Shown here piece after piece: positions 7,880 to 13,225 of a stretch of DNA of 13,225 bases. Source of the stretch: Wenzhouxiangella sp. Its GTDB lineage: Bacteria > Pseudomonadota > Gammaproteobacteria > Xanthomonadales > Wenzhouxiangellaceae. Under the pieces are notes generated by a model that saw nothing but the letters and a program-made list of their open reading frames with translations, ran no database searches and had not been told where the DNA came from. Position numbers and translations under genes: made by a program. How positions within the stretch are numbered: position 1 is the stretch's first letter; each line of letters begins with the position of its first letter. The stretch covers positions 1 to 13,225 of the forward strand of contig JAASTB010000032.1 in NCBI GenBank assembly GCA_021767625.1, written 5' to 3'.

Positions 7880-8173
7880 CTAGTTGATCGCGATCTCGTA
7901 GCGCATGCCGTGCTCGCCGGGCCCGAGCGGCACCATGAACAGCGCCAGATCGCCGTGGTCGGGGTGCACCATCACGTGTGTGCCCTGGGGCCAGTAGCCG
8001 TCGTTGGGGCCGCTTTCGATGACGATGCTGAAAGGTTGCCTGCCCTGTGGCGGCTTTTCCCCGCGGCGGGTGACTTCGACCACGCGCCCGGCCTGCTCGT
8101 TGTCGCCGAAGCGCAGGGTGACGTCGTGGTCGATCAGGTTTTCGAAATCGTCGATGGTGAGCTTGTCGAGCAT
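7880..8173 (-). CDS. DUF6916-like small protein
   Basis: A 97-residue protein read leftward. It shows the pattern I associate with DUF6916: an opening 'LTIDDFENLIDHDVTLRF', a middle 'PFSIVIESGPNDGYWPQGTH', and an end 'HGDLALFMVPLGPGEHGMRY'. In my recollection this family is often found next to tail-collar (MdpB-like) genes, which fits this position, but I could not search to confirm it. There is no signal peptide and no Cys, so it is probably a cytoplasmic all-beta domain. It converges on the GNAT gene with a 16-bp gap and diverges from glmU across 122 bp. The ribosome-binding site before the ATG at 8173 is weak (GGAA about 6 bp upstream). Function unknown. Confidence 0.8.
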   Translation of the reverse strand: MLDKLTIDDFENLIDHDVTLRFGDNEQAGRVVEVTRRGEKPPQGRQPFSIVIESGPNDGYWPQGTHVMVHPDHGDLALFMVPLGPGEHGMRYEIAIN

Positions 8174-8255
8174 GCGGTTTCCGGTGGCGTGGTCGGCGGC
8201 AATGGTAACCGGGGCGGTCGGGCGATTCGACAGCGGCTGCGAAGGCCGCGGCCAG

Positions 8256-8261
8256 TATACT
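8256..8261 (+). promoter_or_regulatory. Possible -10 box (TATACT) of the glmU promoter
   Basis: TATACT matches the sigma-70 -10 consensus at five of six bases and lies 34 bp before the glmU ATG in the 122-bp gap shared with the divergent DUF6916-like gene. A matching -35 box at 16-18 bp is not convincing; TCGACA at 8227-8232 is too far away. The box sits in the palindrome AGTATACT (8254-8261), so it could also serve the opposite strand. Confidence 0.35.
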
Positions 8262-8295
8262 GGGCCCGGCTACCAGTAATTACAGGGGCAGACCC

Positions 8296-9654
8296 ATGCT
8301 TGAAGTGATCATCCTTGCCGCCGGCGAGGGCAAGCGGATGAATTCCGCCCGGCCCAAGGTGCTCCAGCCGGTCGGCGGGCGACCCATGCTGCAGCATCTC
8401 GTCGACGCCGCCCGCGAACTGCGGCCGAACGCCATACGCGTGGTGATCGGCGCCGGCGCCGACCAGGTGCGCGCCGCGCTGGACGGGCAGGGGATCGATT
8501 GGGTGATGCAGTCCGAACGCCGGGGCACAGGCCATGCCGCGGCGCAGGCCCTGCCGCACGTCGACCCGGGCGCGCGAGTGCTCGTGTTGCCCGGGGACAT
8601 GCCCCTGATCCGCTCGGCCACGCTCGCGCGCCTGCTCGAGAGCGAGTCCGATCTCGCCGTGCTCAGTTTCATCGCTGCCGATCCGACCGGCTATGGGCGA
8701 ATCATCCGGGAGGGTGGTCGCGTGGCAGCGATCCGCGAGGAGAAGGATGCCAGCGACGAGGAGCGACGCATCGACGAGGTCAACAGCGGCGTGCTGTGCG
8801 CGGCCGCGGCCGATCTCTCCGCCTGGCTCGAGGCCGTGGGCGACGACAACGCCCAGGGCGAGTACTACCTGACCGACTGCGTCGGCATTGCCGCCGGGTC
8901 GGGCCGGGCCGTGTCCGCGATCGTCGCCGGGCATGCCGACGAACTCCTCGGCGCCAACGATCGCGCCCAGCTCGCCGAGCTCGAGGGCGTCTTCCAGGCC
9001 CGCGCCCGCGGCGCCCTGCTGGCCGACGGCGTCACCCTGCTCGATCCCGATTCCGTGCAGGTGCGCGGCCCCGTCGAGTGCGGCCGGGATGTGCGCATCG
9101 ACGTCAACGTGGTGCTCGAGGGCAGCAACCGATTCGGCGACGAGGTGGTGATCGGCCCGGGCTGCGTGATCCGCGACTGCGACCTGGCGGCCGGCACTCG
9201 CATCGAGCCGATGAGCGTGCTCGAGGGCGTGCGCACCACAGGCGCCTGTTCGGTCGGGCCGTTCGCCCGTCTGCGCGCCGGCACCGAGCTAGCCGAGGGC
9301 GTGAAAGTGGGCAACTTCGTCGAAACCAAGAAAGCGAAGCTGGCGGCCGGCGCCAAGGCCTCGCACCTGAGCTACATAGGCGACGCCGAAGTCGGCGAGG
9401 GCGCCAATATCGGCGCCGGCACGATCACCTGCAACTACGACGGCGTGAACAAGCACCGCACCCTGATCGGCAAGGGCGCGTTCATCGGGTCGAACTCTTC
9501 CCTGGTCGCGCCGGTCGAAATCGGTGACGAGGCCACCATCGGCGCCGGCAGCGTGATCGCCTCCGACGCCCCCGAGGGTCAGCTGACGGTCTCCAGGGCC
9601 CGCCAGCGCAGCATTCCCGGCTGGAAAAGGCCGGCCGCGAAGGACAAAAAATAG
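8296..9654 (+). CDS. glmU: Bifunctional UDP-GlcNAc pyrophosphorylase / glucosamine-1-phosphate N-acetyltransferase
   Basis: A 452-residue GlmU, close to the E. coli length (456). It acetylates glucosamine-1-phosphate and then couples it to UTP, giving UDP-GlcNAc for peptidoglycan and LPS. The N-terminal uridyltransferase half has 'LAAGEGKRM' (residues 7-15) with K21, 'GTGHA' (77-81), the metal-binding Asp in 'GDMPLI' (D101), 'GYGRI', and N221 in 'GANDR' as the second likely metal ligand. The C-terminal half is a left-handed beta-helix of hexapeptide repeats with 'PFARLR', 'VGNFVETKKA', the likely catalytic His357 in 'ASHLSYIGD', and 'GANIGAGTITCNYDG'. AGGGG at 8284-8288 lies 7 bp before the ATG. 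The usual Tyr before GDxPL is Pro here, a minor oddity. It is cytoplasmic and expected to be a trimer. Identification is certain. Confidence 0.98.
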   Translation: MLEVIILAAGEGKRMNSARPKVLQPVGGRPMLQHLVDAARELRPNAIRVVIGAGADQVRAALDGQGIDWVMQSERRGTGHAAAQALPHVDPGARVLVLPGDMPLIRSATLARLLESESDLAVLSFIAADPTGYGRIIREGGRVAAIREEKDASDEERRIDEVNSGVLCAAAADLSAWLEAVGDDNAQGEYYLTDCVGIAAGSGRAVSAIVAGHADELLGANDRAQLAELEGVFQARARGALLADGVTLLDPDSVQVRGPVECGRDVRIDVNVVLEGSNRFGDEVVIGPGCVIRDCDLAAGTRIEPMSVLEGVRTTGACSVGPFARLRAGTELAEGVKVGNFVETKKAKLAAGAKASHLSYIGDAEVGEGANIGAGTITCNYDGVNKHRTLIGKGAFIGSNSSLVAPVEIGDEATIGAGSVIASDAPEGQLTVSRARQRSIPGWKRPAAKDKK

Positions 9655-9664
9655 CCGAGCGGAG

Positions 9665-9694
9665 TTGGCGCGGAGGCCGCGCCTGCGGTATTCT
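9665..9694 (+). promoter_or_regulatory. Possible sigma-70-type promoter upstream of the exbD-like gene
   Basis: TTGGCG (9665-9670) and TATTCT (9689-9694) are separated by 18 bp and would place a transcript start near 9701, about 35 bp before the ATG of the ExbD-like gene. Each box matches the consensus at only four of six bases. The stretch overlaps the hairpin listed next, so only one of the two readings may be right. Confidence 0.25.
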
Positions 9695-9714
9695 CGTCCC
9701 CTTCGAGTTTTTTT
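9667..9714 (+). terminator. Possible intrinsic terminator downstream of glmU
   Basis: A perfect 7-bp stem GGCGCGG/CCGCGCC (9667-9683, loop AGG) begins 13 bp after the glmU stop. A second, weak hairpin CTCG/CGAG (9693-9707) is directly followed by seven T (9708-9714). The strong stem is not next to the T run and the stem beside the T run is only 4 bp, so termination may be weak. Confidence 0.3.
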
Positions 9715-9735
9715 GCCAGAGATTCCGTTTCAAAA

Positions 9736-10143
9736 ATGCGTAGACGTCATCGAGAAGAAGAAGAAGCCGAGATCAACATCACGCCGATGCTCGACATCGT
9801 GTTCATCATGTTGATCTTCTTCATCGTGACCACCTCGTTCGTGCGCGAGCAGGGCCTGGACATTTCCCGCCCCTCCCAGAGCGAACAGAAGACCGTGCAG
9901 GAAGACCAGAACCTGCCGATCGTCGTGCGCATCGACCAGACCAGCATGATCACGGTCAACAAGCGCCGCGTGGAGCCGGATGCCCTGCGGGCCAACCTGG
10001 AGCGGGAGTACGCCCAGAGCCCGCAGTCGCCGCTGATCGTGGCCGCGCACCCGGACGCCAACACCAACGCCCTGGTGCAGGTACTCGATTCGGCCAACGT
10101 GGTCGGCATCAGCAACATTTCCGTGGCGACCGAGAACCAGTAA
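9736..10143 (+). CDS. ExbD/TolR-family biopolymer transport protein
   Basis: A 135-residue protein, close to the usual ExbD length (about 140). A short, strongly charged cytoplasmic N-terminus leads to 'INITPMLDIVFIMLIFFI', the family's signature; D20 is the membrane Asp that corresponds to the essential proton-relay residue (D25 in E. coli ExbD). One membrane segment (about 18-36) is followed by a periplasmic domain with 'LPIVVRIDQ' and 'PLIVAAHPDA'. These proteins work with an ExbB/TolQ/MotA-type channel partner to power TonB-dependent uptake or Tol-type envelope work. No such partner, TonB or receptor gene is in this window; glmU lies upstream and a DUF4870 gene downstream. No good ribosome-binding site precedes the ATG (the leader ends in 'TTTCAAAA'). 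ExbD versus TolR cannot be settled, so no symbol is given. Confidence 0.93.
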   Translation: MRRRHREEEEAEINITPMLDIVFIMLIFFIVTTSFVREQGLDISRPSQSEQKTVQEDQNLPIVVRIDQTSMITVNKRRVEPDALRANLEREYAQSPQSPLIVAAHPDANTNALVQVLDSANVVGISNISVATENQ

Positions 10144-10150
10144 GGTTCCG

Positions 10151-10180
10151 GCGAGCAAACCAGCGGCGAGTAAACCAGCA
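10151..10180 (+). repeat. Two tandem 15-bp direct repeats before the DUF4870 gene
   Basis: GCGAGCAAACCAGCG (10151-10165) is followed directly by GCGAGTAAACCAGCA (10166-10180), two mismatches in 15. The second copy ends where the ribosome-binding site AAGGAG (10180-10185) begins. It looks like a small slippage duplication in the 48-bp gap. Confidence 0.7.
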
Positions 10181-10191
10181 AGGAGCCCGCG

Positions 10192-10569
10192 ATGAACGAA
10201 GAGTATTCGCCCGAGTCCGACATGGGGAGCGACGACAAGGAAACCAATAATTGGGCCATGATCCTGCATCTGTCGATGCTTTCCGGCCTGGTGGTTCCGC
10301 TCGCCGGCCTGGTCGTGCCCATCGTCATCTACGTGCTCAAGAAGGACAGCATGCCGGGCCTCAAGCCGCACGGCTATGTCGTGTTCAACTGGATGATCAG
10401 CGCGATCATCTACGCCATCATCAGCATGATCCTGATGATCGTCGGCATCGGCTTCCTGCTCCTGGCCGCGCTCGGACTGGTCAGCCTGATCTTCCCGATC
10501 ATCGGCGGCGTCAAGGCTTCCGAGGGCGAAGTCTGGCCCTATCCTCTTTCCATCAAGTTCTTCAAGTAA
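10192..10569 (+). CDS. DUF4870 family small membrane protein
   Basis: A 125-residue protein with an acidic N-terminus (residues 1-20), then 'NNWAMILHLSMLSG', a first hydrophobic segment (about 25-48), the loop 'KKDSMPGLKPHGYVVFNW', and two closely spaced hydrophobic segments (about 66-104). This order (W-a-x-l-x-H-L-s, then K-x-x-x-P-x-l/v-x-x-H-g-x-x-x-x-N-w) is the DUF4870/Tic20-like signature of small inner-membrane proteins of unknown role. The family is widespread in bacteria, and no reaction is known. A strong AAGGAG (10180-10185) lies 6 bp before the ATG. It follows the ExbD-like gene by 48 bp and may be co-transcribed with it, but there is no evidence that they act together. Confidence 0.9.
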   Translation: MNEEYSPESDMGSDDKETNNWAMILHLSMLSGLVVPLAGLVVPIVIYVLKKDSMPGLKPHGYVVFNWMISAIIYAIISMILMIVGIGFLLLAALGLVSLIFPIIGGVKASEGEVWPYPLSIKFFK

Positions 10570-10585
10570 ACAATCGGCGCCGGCC

Positions 10586-10608
10586 GGCCGCCCCATCCCG
10601 GGGTGGCT
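10586..10608. terminator. GC-rich hairpin between the DUF4870 and desaturase genes
   Basis: GCCGCCCC (10587-10594) pairs with GGGGTGGC (10600-10607) over 8 bp with one G-T pair, around the loop ATCCC; a flanking G-T pair may extend it. It lies 17 bp after the DUF4870 stop. No T run follows, so if it affects transcription it would do so without the classic terminator form. It could equally be a chance GC-rich fold. Confidence 0.3.
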
Positions 10609-10639
10609 CGCAGCGGCACCGGGGAAACGACTTCTCAGA

Positions 10640-11767
10640 ATGACGCAAGAAAAACCTCGCCTGGTCTACGAAAACCTGACCTTCTTCATTGCCATCGCCG
10701 TGCTGGGCTTCGTTGCCGCGCCGGCGTGGTTCTTCTTTTATGGCTTCAGCGGCTGGACCTGGGCTTTCGCCGGCATCTTCTGGGTGCTCAGCGGCCTGTC
10801 CATCACCGCCGGTTACCATCGACTGTGGTCGCACCGCACCTACAAGGCGGCCTGGCCGCTGCGGCTGTTCTTCGCCGTCTTCGGTGCGCAGTCGCTGCAG
10901 AATTCCGTGCTGGTCTGGTGCGCCCGCCATCGCGTCCACCATCGCCATGTCGACGACGTCGAGCGTGACCCGCACTCGATCAAGTCCGGCTTCTGGCATG
11001 CCCACATGGGCTGGATGTTGCGCAAGTACCCGACCAGCGAGATCGATTTCGACCAGGTGCGCGACCTCGAGCGTGATCCGATCGTGGCCTGGCAGCACCG
11101 CTACTACTGGCCGCTGACCTGGGGCATGAACCTCGGCCTGCCGCTGTTGCTGGGCTGGCTCGTCGGCGACATCGTCGGCATGGTGCTGCTGGCCGGCGCC
11201 TTCCGCCTGGCCTTTTCGCAGCAGTGCACGTTCTTCATCAACTCCCTGGCCCACACCCTGGGCAAGCGCACCCACAACCTCGAGAACACCGCTCGCGACA
11301 GCGGCGTCGTCGCCCTGCTGACCTGGGGCGAGGGCTACCACAACTTTCACCACGCCTTCCAGGCCGACTACCGCAACGGCATTCGCTGGTGGCAGTTCGA
11401 TCCGGGCAAGTGGCTGATTGCCGCGGCGTCCTGGATGGGGCTGGCCTACGAGCTTCGTCGCACGCCGCGCTTCAAGATCCGCCGCGCTCGCCTGCAGGTC
11501 CAGTTCCGCGAACTGCAGGAGCGCCTGGCCGGCAATCCCGATGCCATGACCTGGTCGGAAACGCTCGAGCGCGAATACCAGCAGTTCAAGGACACCGTGG
11601 CGCAGTGGCAGGCCGTGCAGGCCGATCGCGTCGCCGCCGGCAAGGCCGCCATCCGCGACAAGTGGCGCCGCACCGAGCTGGCCACGCGCTATCGCGAACT
11701 CGAATACCGCCTCAAGATGCAGGCCCGCCGCCTGGCCACCCTCCGCCAGGCTGCCGCTGCGGCATAG
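10640..11767 (+). CDS. Membrane fatty acid desaturase (acyl-CoA delta-9 type)
   Basis: A 375-residue integral membrane di-iron desaturase. The three histidine boxes are HRLWSH (residues 60-65), HRVHH (97-101) with a further His at 103, and EGYHNFHH (231-238), plus 'NSLAH' (His205), matching the SCD1-like acyl-CoA desaturase class that places a double bond in a saturated acyl chain, usually at delta-9. Hydrophobic segments at about 13-34, 41-57, 76-90, 155-172 and 175-195 fit a four-pass core. Residues about 275-375, after 'YELRRTPRFK', form a charged Arg/Glu/Gln-rich tail with heptad-like leucines, probably helical and cytoplasmic. No ferredoxin, cytochrome b5 or reductase domain is fused, so an outside electron donor is needed. 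The ribosome-binding site is poor (GGGGA 14 bp from the ATG). It likely tunes membrane fluidity; regulation is not visible. Confidence 0.95.
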   Translation: MTQEKPRLVYENLTFFIAIAVLGFVAAPAWFFFYGFSGWTWAFAGIFWVLSGLSITAGYHRLWSHRTYKAAWPLRLFFAVFGAQSLQNSVLVWCARHRVHHRHVDDVERDPHSIKSGFWHAHMGWMLRKYPTSEIDFDQVRDLERDPIVAWQHRYYWPLTWGMNLGLPLLLGWLVGDIVGMVLLAGAFRLAFSQQCTFFINSLAHTLGKRTHNLENTARDSGVVALLTWGEGYHNFHHAFQADYRNGIRWWQFDPGKWLIAAASWMGLAYELRRTPRFKIRRARLQVQFRELQERLAGNPDAMTWSETLEREYQQFKDTVAQWQAVQADRVAAGKAAIRDKWRRTELATRYRELEYRLKMQARRLATLRQAAAAA

Positions 11768-11797
11768 TCAGATAGCGTTGCGGGTGGTAAGGGTTCC

Positions 11798-12018
11798 CAC
11801 GCAGAGCCGCTGAGGGGCTGAGTTCGCAGAGGAAAAGATAAAGAGAAAAGAAACTTTGGGAATGTCGGCTCTGTCCGGCTTCAACATCGAAGGAAGAACG
11901 CCGGCCTCTGGAGCCGGCGTTTTTTTGAAGTACTTGCCTGTCTTCAGGGTCTCAGTGAAGTAATCTTCTGTCTCTCGCTCTTCTCTCTGCGCACTCTGCT
12001 CCTCAGCGGCTCTGCGTG
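11798..12018. repeat. 221-bp intergenic element with 34-bp near-perfect inverted repeat ends
   Basis: The left end (11798-11831) and the reverse complement of the right end (11985-12018) agree at 31 of 34 positions by hand count, the outer 18 being identical (11798-11815 against 12001-12018). The ends have the 'CACGCAGAGCCGCTGAGG' style that I recognise as a type of dispersed intergenic repeat in several proteobacterial and other genomes. The inside is purine-rich beside the left end and pyrimidine-rich beside the right, so pairing continues loosely inward (AAAGAGAAAAG against CTCTCGCTCTTCTCTC). It carries the terminator at 11898-11926 but no convincing gene. No target-site duplication is obvious. 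It fills most of the 289-bp gap (11768-12056) between the desaturase and tatD genes. It could be a MITE-like element or a dispersed palindromic repeat. Confidence 0.75.
11898..11926 (+). terminator. Strong intrinsic terminator downstream of the desaturase gene
   Basis: ACGCCGGC (11898-11905) and GCCGGCGT (11913-11920) form a perfect 8-bp GC-rich stem with a 7-base loop CTCTGGA, directly followed by a run of T to 11926. An A-T pair outside can lengthen the stem. It acts on + strand transcripts from the desaturase gene, 130 bp after its stop, and lies inside the inverted-repeat element. The - strand side has no T run after the stem, so it should not stop the leftward tatD transcript in the same way. 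Confidence 0.85.
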
Positions 12019-12056
12019 AGGACGACGAGAGATGAGCTGCCCCCACCTACAATCGA

Positions 12057-12848
12057 TCAAGCCCGCAAGCCGAAGAAGCGTTCGGCCGTGGCCGTGGTTT
12101 CCTCGGCCAGCTGGTCGGGGCTGACGCCGCGGCAGGCGGCGACCGTGCCGGCGATCCAGGGGAGCCACTGGGGTTCGTTGCGGCGGGTCTTGATCTTGGG
12201 CTTCATGTTGCGCGGCTTGAGGTAGGGCGCGTCGGTCTCGAGCATCAGGCGGCCGGCCGGGATCTCGTGGACGAACTCCTTGAGGTGGTAGCCGCGCCGC
12301 TCGTCGCAGATCCAGCCGGTGATGCCGATATGGCAGTCCATGTCCAGGTACTCGAGCATCGCCTCGCGGGTGTCGGTGAAGCAGTGGACGACCGCGCCGG
12401 CCAGGTGCGGGCGGAATTCCCGGAAGATGGCGACGAAATCGTCGTGGGCGTCGCGCTGGTGCAGGAACACCGGCTTGCCGCATTCGGCGGCCAGTTCCAG
12501 TTGTTTCTCGAAGGCGCGGCGCTGCGCCGGGCGCGGCGAGAAGTCGCGGAAGTAGTCGAGCCCGCATTCGCCGACCGCGACGACGTCGGCTTCGCGGTGC
12601 AGTTCGGCCAGGACGCTGAGCGTCTCGGCGCCGACTTCCTCGGCGTGATGGGGGTGAACGCCGGCGGTCGCGTAGAGCACGCCCGGCCAGCGGCCGGACA
12701 GTTCGTGAGCCTGGATGCTGCCCGCCTCGGTAGCGCCGGTAACGACCATTCGTTTCACGCCCGCCTCCCGGGCCGTGTCGATGACGGTCTCGCGGTCGTG
12801 GTCGAAGGAGTCGTGGGTGAGGTTGCAGCCGATGTCGATCAGTTCCAT
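12057..12848 (-). CDS. tatD: TatD-family metal-dependent DNase
   Basis: A 263-residue protein from the ATG at 12848, close to E. coli TatD (260). It opens 'MELIDIGCNLTHDSF', the form seen in true TatD, which has Asn where other family members have the second His of HxH. Likely metal ligands are E94 in 'GECGLDY', H130 in 'FLHQRDAH', H155 in 'VVHCFT' and D206 in 'LETDAPYL'. 'GWICDERRG' and 'RRNEP' are also typical of TatD rather than YcfH or YjjV. The family is a TIM-barrel 3'-5' exonuclease linked to DNA repair and degradation; despite the name it is not needed for Tat export. The frame stays open upstream to 13148, but that part overlaps the DUF454 gene in another frame. An alternative ATG at 12881 adds 11 residues and overlaps the DUF454 stop as ATGA. 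No tatABC genes are here. Confidence 0.95.
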   Translation of the reverse strand: MELIDIGCNLTHDSFDHDRETVIDTAREAGVKRMVVTGATEAGSIQAHELSGRWPGVLYATAGVHPHHAEEVGAETLSVLAELHREADVVAVGECGLDYFRDFSPRPAQRRAFEKQLELAAECGKPVFLHQRDAHDDFVAIFREFRPHLAGAVVHCFTDTREAMLEYLDMDCHIGITGWICDERRGYHLKEFVHEIPAGRLMLETDAPYLKPRNMKPKIKTRRNEPQWLPWIAGTVAACRGVSPDQLAEETTATAERFFGLRA

Positions 12849-12856
12849 GGCGCGGA

Positions 12857-12862
12857 ATTGTA
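12857..12862 (-). promoter_or_regulatory. Possible -10 box (TACAAT) just before tatD
   Basis: Read leftward, TACAAT (five of six to consensus) lies 8 bp before the ATG at 12848, which would start a transcript at or next to the start codon, giving a leaderless mRNA. No clear -35 box is found 16-18 bp upstream. Transcription from the DUF454 gene through tatD is the simpler alternative. Confidence 0.25.
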
Positions 12863-12877
12863 CCGCCCCTGATCTCG

Positions 12878-13225
12878 TCATTCGTCGTTGTTGTTTCCGA
12901 CTCGGCTGGGGCGGCTGAAAATCCAGGCGGCGACCAGGAGCAGGCAGGTGCCGACGGCAATCAGCACCGACGGCGATGCGCCCGCCAGCCACAGAACGAA
13001 GACGCTCAGCGCCATCGCGCCCGCCGCCGTCCAGCGCGCGGGATTGGAGATCACGCCGTGGCGATGCCAGTCCCGCAGGGCCGGGCCGTAGCGGGGGTGC
13101 CGGAACAGGCGGTAGCGGAATCGCGGGGAGGCCTTCGAACCGGTCCACAGCGCGATCAGCAGGAAGACGGTGGTCGGCATCAGCGGCAGGAACGCGCCGA
13201 CGGCACCCAGCCCGATGGCGATCCA
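12878..13225 (-). CDS. DUF454/YbaN-like inner-membrane protein (5' end outside the window)
   Basis: The frame stays open to the right edge, giving 115 residues without a start: the first visible residues 'WIAIGLGAVGAFLPLMPTTVF' match the DUF454 opening (LGxxGxxLPxLPTTPF), so the ATG at 13180 inside this motif is not the start. The middle has 'GSKASPRFRYRLFRHPRYGPALRDW' in pieces typical of the family (S-x-R-x-x-x-x-L-x-x-x-x-x-y/f-G-p-x-x-x-d-W), then two hydrophobic segments at about residues 66-82 and 83-102 of the visible part and a polar end 'NNNDE'. DUF454 proteins (E. coli YbaN) are small inner-membrane proteins of unknown function. It ends 29 bp before the preferred tatD start and is probably co-transcribed with it. 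Confidence 0.9.
   Translation of the reverse strand, partial: WIAIGLGAVGAFLPLMPTTVFLLIALWTGSKASPRFRYRLFRHPRYGPALRDWHRHGVISNPARWTAAGAMALSVFVLWLAGASPSVLIAVGTCLLLVAAWIFSRPSRVGNNNDE

Noticed and set aside
8499..9527. Open frame of 342 codons inside glmU in another + frame
   Set aside because: The product is extremely Arg-rich, typical of a frame-shifted GC-rich gene, and glmU is unmistakable.
11768..12046. Small - strand open frame of 92 codons between the desaturase and tatD genes
   Set aside because: It lies across the inverted-repeat element and the terminator, and has no motif or ribosome-binding site.
12849..13148. N-terminal extension of tatD by 100 residues
   Set aside because: This part overlaps the DUF454 gene in another frame, has Arg/Pro-rich shadow composition, and TatD proteins begin at the DIGxNL motif.

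Overview
The window is high-GC, densely coded bacterial DNA. GlmU, the TatD-type nuclease, the ExbD/TolR protein, the membrane acyl desaturase and the DUF454 protein all look proteobacterial. The style suits a gammaproteobacterium, perhaps of the Xanthomonadales/Wenzhouxiangella kind; that placement is inference, since no rRNA or marker set is present.

Left block (1-7863, all + strand): a very large secreted or surface-type protein, cut by the window start, has four cadherin-like modules, five tandem Ig-like (He_PIG-type) repeats and a long right-handed beta-helix. It is followed with gaps of only 7-18 bp by three paralogous phage tail-collar (MdpB/COG4675-like) proteins, a small protein with a twin-arginine signal peptide and no recognised domain, and a GNAT acetyltransferase starting with TTG. 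A DUF6916-like gene (7880-8173, - strand) converges on the GNAT gene. No capsid, terminase, baseplate, integrase or lysis gene is visible, so this reads as a chromosomal locus with phage-derived tip-like proteins rather than a prophage. It is the best candidate for an undescribed system here: possibly an exported beta-rich fibre or surface structure with exchangeable collar-type tips, of unknown function.

Middle block (8256-11767, + strand): glmU (UDP-GlcNAc synthesis for peptidoglycan and LPS), an ExbD/TolR-type proton-channel subunit without its ExbB/TolQ partner nearby, a small DUF4870 membrane protein, and a membrane fatty acid desaturase with three histidine boxes and a charged, probably helical C-terminal extension. 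These look like housekeeping or envelope genes rather than one pathway.

Right block: the intergenic stretch 11768-12056 holds a 221-bp element bounded by 34-bp near-perfect inverted repeats, with a strong intrinsic terminator inside it. Beyond it, on the - strand, lie tatD (start at 12848, or 12881 with an ATGA overlap) and a DUF454/YbaN-like inner-membrane protein that runs off the right edge; these two probably form an operon read right to left.

All calls come from reading the sequence by eye; no database search was run.
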